Assembly (NCBI GenBank): GCA_039805725.1
Contig: JBDLTT010000010.1
Coordinates: 1-24,757, forward strand
DNA: 24,757 nt
Direction of reading: 5' to 3'
Origin: Fluviibacter sp039805725
GTDB lineage: Bacteria; Pseudomonadota; Gammaproteobacteria; Burkholderiales; Rhodocyclaceae
How positions within the stretch are numbered: position 1 is the stretch's first letter; every line of letters begins with the position of its first letter. A program made the translations under genes and the position numbers. The notes beneath the pieces were generated by a model, which worked only from the letters and a program-made list of their open reading frames with translations, was not told where the DNA came from and ran no database searches. Shown here piece after piece: positions 21,941 to 24,757 of this stretch.

Positions 21941-23143
21941 TCAGTGCGCTCGGCCATCGACCCGCGGTTGAAAGAGTTGTGGGATATATCGGAACCCGAT
22001 GATGCCAAAAGCAACCAGCCAGCAGAGTGCCGAGATAAAGAGCAGCGACACATAATCACCGGGCAGGGCTTCGGGCAACACCACGCGTGAGATCAACGCA
22101 CCAAGCATCAGGTAAATCGCCAGCTTGTCGGTTGCCCGGAAAGACACTTTGCGCCCCGTATGGCCATTGCTGATTCGCACAATCATGGCGGGGGCAATCA
22201 GCCCCATCGCCCCCAGCGTAAAGACGTGGACACCAATCGAGATCGACAGAGTTTCATAATACGGTTGCAAACCCTGAATCAGCAGATTGCCGATAATGGC
22301 CAGATAGCCCAGATACATCACGCCAATGTCTATGCGACGCAACGCCTTGAACGGGTGCCAATACAGCCAGCGTAACGCCAGTAACGCCGCCAGCAGCAGG
22401 CATAACGCTGTTTGCACACCCGCAGGCAGCCAATAGGCAAAGACCAGGGCCAACCCCAGTGTCTTGATCGCATGATCGACAACGCCAACGCGTTTCAGCG
22501 AAACGCCCATGGCGCCCTTCATAAATCCTTCCAGGGTGCGCTCCAGCATCACCAGAAAACAGACCCGAAAAAGCCCCAATGCCATAGACCAGCCAATGGT
22601 CGGGTCGATGCTGCCGTTGAGCAATGCCAGCTTTGCCAGCACAAACAAGGGCAGGGCGAGCATGAAATAGACGTTGTCTTTGTAACTATCGTTGGCGCGG
22701 TTGCGAACCAGATCAATTTCAAGCAGCGTAACAATCAGCACCATAAACGGCAGCGATAGGGCATACACCACCAGGCCGGGCCAATCGCCGCCAAAAGCCA
22801 TCGTGATCCGGTCCAACAGCCACAGCGCCACAAGCACCACCAGCGTCAGGCCATGCCGCCCCCGAATACCGACCCAGTTCTTGGTCGCCGTCAGCAGAAA
22901 ACCACCCAGCAGCGCCCAGCCAAATCCGAAGAACATCTCGTGCATATGCCAGTTCAGCGCACCATTGACCGGATTAAAGACCGGGTTAGGCACAGTGATG
23001 ACACCGCTAACAACCAATACCCACAAGAGCGGGAACAGCGCCCCGGTGATACAGGTGGCCGTAAAAAAGGGCCGGAACCCGACGAGCCAGACCGGGGCGT
23101 CGTAGAAACGATGACTTCTGGCGGGATCATTCATGACGGACAT
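21941..23143 (-). CDS. nnrS: NnrS family membrane protein
   Basis: A 400-residue inner-membrane protein with about twelve hydrophobic segments. The NnrS signatures are FYDAPVWLVGFRPFF at the N terminus, NWHMHEMFFGFGWALLGGFLLTATKNW, the GVHVFTLGAMGLIAPAMIVRIS stretch and TGRKVSF. NnrS binds heme and copper, and its expression accompanies nitric-oxide and nitrite metabolism and resistance to nitrosative stress. The histidines in the WHMHE and GVHVFTLG stretches are candidate ligands. No other denitrification gene is in the window, and I saw no FNR-type TTGAT/ATCAA box in the 100 bp upstream. A second ATG three codons in is an equally possible start. It converges on the deaminase gene. Confidence 0.93.
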   Translation of the reverse strand: MSVMNDPARSHRFYDAPVWLVGFRPFFTATCITGALFPLLWVLVVSGVITVPNPVFNPVNGALNWHMHEMFFGFGWALLGGFLLTATKNWVGIRGRHGLTLVVLVALWLLDRITMAFGGDWPGLVVYALSLPFMVLIVTLLEIDLVRNRANDSYKDNVYFMLALPLFVLAKLALLNGSIDPTIGWSMALGLFRVCFLVMLERTLEGFMKGAMGVSLKRVGVVDHAIKTLGLALVFAYWLPAGVQTALCLLLAALLALRWLYWHPFKALRRIDIGVMYLGYLAIIGNLLIQGLQPYYETLSISIGVHVFTLGAMGLIAPAMIVRISNGHTGRKVSFRATDKLAIYLMLGALISRVVLPEALPGDYVSLLFISALCWLVAFGIIGFRYIPQLFQPRVDGRAH

Positions 23144-23250
23144 GGCTTATAAGACGGGCGTAGAAGCTTGAAGTATGAAGCCGATTTGCCTTGTTGTCAG
23201 GATTTGGCTCAGCAAAAAGGTGGTAGCCGCAAATCTGTACCAAGTCCAGC

Positions 23251-23282
23251 AAAAAAAAGAGACGCCTCCCGAAGGAGGCGTC
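23251..23282 (-). terminator. Intrinsic terminator of the lipoprotein operon
   Basis: Read on the minus strand, GACGCCTCC (23282-23274) pairs perfectly with GGAGGCGTC (23269-23261) across a TTCG tetraloop and is followed by TCTTTTTTTT (23260-23251). It lies about 30 bp past the last lipoprotein gene and separates that operon from nnrS. It is the strongest terminator in the window. Confidence 0.93.
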
Positions 23283-23313
23283 GGGCCGGAGATACGATCG
23301 CCGGCGTAAAAGA

Positions 23314-23730
23314 TCAATCCACGTTCTGCGCCTGCAGGAACAGCGACTTGCTCAGAGAGTTGAAGAAGTCCTGATACGGCTTCGGGTCTTCAACCGGCGT
23401 GATGTTGAACTGCGCGTTGGCACGGACCAGCATCTGGTCTTTACCCTTTGGACGCACCGATACCGTCATCTTGAGTGAGTAGTTGTCCAGCTTGGTACCG
23501 CTCACCGTACCCAGGGTGGCATCAGCCTTGTCGATGACGAAGCCCAGATCCTGCAGGGTGGCGATAACCGCACGCAGAACCTTCTGCTTGTCATTGGTGT
23601 CAAAGACGCGGCTCTGGTAGCTACGCTTCTCCACCTGGCTCTGGTCACCCGTATCCAGCACACGGTCCTTGAGAGAAGCACACCCCGTCAAAGTGAGCAG
23701 GGTAGCCATGATCAATGCGAGTTTTTTCAT
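23314..23730 (-). CDS. Putative lipoprotein, paralogue of the gene upstream
   Basis: A 138-residue protein with a lipoprotein signal peptide (MKKLALIMATLLTLTGC, Cys17). The mature domain has VLRAVIATLQDLGFVIDKADATLGTVSGTK, a strand-rich middle and an end PYQDFFNSLSKSLFLQAQNVD. That end closely resembles LYQEFFDKLSKSVFIEAQKI of the neighbouring gene, and LQDLGF/LQDMGF also correspond, so the two are paralogues. Its ATG overlaps the stop of the upstream gene by four bases (ATGA), implying coupling. The function is unknown; an outer-membrane or periplasmic assembly role is only a guess from the third gene. The terminator at 23251-23282 closes the operon. Confidence 0.85.
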   Translation of the reverse strand: MKKLALIMATLLTLTGCASLKDRVLDTGDQSQVEKRSYQSRVFDTNDKQKVLRAVIATLQDLGFVIDKADATLGTVSGTKLDNYSLKMTVSVRPKGKDQMLVRANAQFNITPVEDPKPYQDFFNSLSKSLFLQAQNVD

Positions 23731-24368
23731 ATCTTCTGGGCCTCAATAAAGACAGACTTGGACAATTTGTCAAAGAACTCCTGATACAGCTCGGGGTCTT
23801 TGATCGTTTCGGCATAGGTACTGTTATCTGTCCGGCGAACAATGCGCTGGAAGGTCACTCGCACCACGTATGATTCCGGCGTTGCCGCTGTGGGATCGGC
23901 CTTCTTGCCCTTCGCAGTTTTGCCCGGTGCCGGTTGTGCGGCCTTGGATGCGCCGGAATACAGCGTGCCAATGACCGAATCGCTCGTTGCCGGTTTGATC
24001 ACCAGCGCCACACGAATCGTCTGGTCTTTACTGGTCGGCATCTGCACCCGGAATAGGGCGGCCATAATGATGGCGCCAGCGATTTCCCCGGCATTGGTCG
24101 CTTCGCGTTGCTTGTTGGCCGTGAGTACACCCAGCCTGACCTCGGAGTTCTCCAGGTTAAAGCCCATGTCCTGAAGCACGTTCGAACTCGCGATCAGAAT
24201 CTCTTCTTCCGAAATACCCGTGAACTTGCGCGACTCCACCTGGCGCTGCGCCATCATGTCGGGCGATACGTCAAATGCGCCCTCAGGAATCTGGTGAACA
24301 CATCCTGAAAGGCCAATCACGCCAGCAACGGCGAGGGCGACACTCCGTTTGGCTAAACGATTCATCAT
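23727..24368 (-). CDS. Putative lipoprotein, longer paralogue
   Basis: A 213-residue protein with a lipobox at LSGC (Cys23 of the precursor). It repeats the architecture of its downstream neighbour (ILIASSNVLQDMGFNLENSEVRLGVLTANK, then the YQEFFDKLSKSVFIEAQ end). It carries an extra stretch of about 60 residues including a hydrophobic AGAIIMAALF segment and a Lys/Ala/Pro/Gly-rich insert (AQPAPGKTAKGKKADPTAA). Two ATGs are adjacent; AAGGGGG lies just before the first. It begins 6 bp after the BamE-like gene. No function can be assigned. Confidence 0.85.
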   Translation of the reverse strand: MMNRLAKRSVALAVAGVIGLSGCVHQIPEGAFDVSPDMMAQRQVESRKFTGISEEEILIASSNVLQDMGFNLENSEVRLGVLTANKQREATNAGEIAGAIIMAALFRVQMPTSKDQTIRVALVIKPATSDSVIGTLYSGASKAAQPAPGKTAKGKKADPTAATPESYVVRVTFQRIVRRTDNSTYAETIKDPELYQEFFDKLSKSVFIEAQKI

Positions 24369-24374
24369 GCCCCC

Positions 24375-24757
24375 TTAAAAGCTAGACCGGTGATATGCGA
24401 AGTCACGCACCTTACCCGTCTTGTCGAATTTGATGATGATCGTCAGCGTGCGCTGGTTGGTCGAACGCGCCCCGGTCCGGTTAGCGCCACCTATCAGGAT
24501 CAGCGTGGCGCCGCCCTCACTCTGCGAATAGGCCTGTTCGGTCGAGATCTTGTCGTAGATCCAGACCTCCTGACGGTTTTCGTCGGTGCTCACAATATTG
24601 GGTGAGCCCAGCACCTCGGCCACCTGGCCGCCCGTCATGCCCACCCTGATCTCGCGCTGTACCTTACCGACGGAAAGCGTTTTTTCAGAGTCTGGTGCGC
24701 GTACATCCTCCAGGTGCATACCAGCCGATTGGCACCCGCTGAGGACAGCCCCAGCCA
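24375..24757 (-). CDS. BamE/SmpA-like lipoprotein, 5' end outside the window
   Basis: The frame is open to the right edge. The ATG at 24719 is not the real start: upstream in the same frame the codons read AGAVLSGCQSAG, a lipobox with the lipidated cysteine encoded at about 24734-24736, so the signal peptide begins beyond 24757. The mature part has VGKVQREIRVGMTGGQVAEVLGSPNIVSTDENRQEVWIYDKIS, the pattern of the SmpA/OmlA (BamE) fold, followed by a strand-rich end. It might be an accessory paralogue rather than the BamE of the BAM complex, since it leads a three-lipoprotein operon. The next gene starts 6 bp after its stop. Confidence 0.8.
   Translation of the reverse strand, partial: AGAVLSGCQSAGMHLEDVRAPDSEKTLSVGKVQREIRVGMTGGQVAEVLGSPNIVSTDENRQEVWIYDKISTEQAYSQSEGGATLILIGGANRTGARSTNQRTLTIIIKFDKTGKVRDFAYHRSSF

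Noticed and set aside
23144..23250. FNR/NsrR-type regulatory box upstream of nnrS
   Set aside because: I looked for TTGAT-N4-ATCAA and similar inverted repeats and found none convincing.

Overview
The window is chromosomal, GC-rich proteobacterial DNA made mostly of housekeeping genes. The gene order (PHP phosphatase, yciO, M50 protease, trpS, scpA, scpB, rluB, then rimP-nusA-infB-rbfA-truB-rpsO-pnp), a DksA with a long lysine/alanine-rich N-terminal tail, and an NnrS protein point to a gammaproteobacterium. A betaproteobacterium cannot be excluded, because rluB directly ahead of rimP also occurs there. This placement is inference from gene order and protein character; no rRNA is present. I saw no tRNA, CRISPR array, insertion sequence or prophage gene.

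Left edge (1-672, minus strand): the first codons of a probable hslO (Hsp33), preceded by a gamma-class carbonic anhydrase. Block A (756-6787, plus): seven tightly packed genes for a nucleotide/RNA phosphatase, a YciO protein, a membrane metalloprotease, TrpRS, the ScpA/ScpB partners of SMC and the pseudouridine synthase RluB. Block B (6928-15684, plus): the classic transcription/translation operon, with a structured attenuator-like leader before rimP, a putative S15-type leader before rpsO, an intrinsic terminator after rpsO and a nearly C-free leader before pnp. A CPA2 cation:proton antiporter (15807-17561) follows, behind a promoter that would give a leaderless mRNA. It converges on the tailed dksA (17598-18428).

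Right part (18600-24757): a small acidic protein of unknown function sits 14 nt upstream of selO, the protein AMPylase. Next comes a more AT-rich accessory insert with a BrnT/BrnA toxin-antitoxin pair, preceded by a previously untracked 20-codon leader ORF and a perfect 12-bp palindrome. After that come a tiny lipoprotein plus a deaminase that closely matches the yeast-type (Fcy1) cytosine deaminase, then nnrS on the opposite strand. Last is a three-gene lipoprotein operon (minus) with two evident paralogues and a BamE/SmpA-like protein whose signal peptide starts beyond the right edge.

No clearly new large system is visible. The most worthwhile leads are the brnTA leader, the Fcy1-like deaminase, the lipoprotein trio, the rpsO, pnp and rimP leaders, and the small protein coupled to selO.
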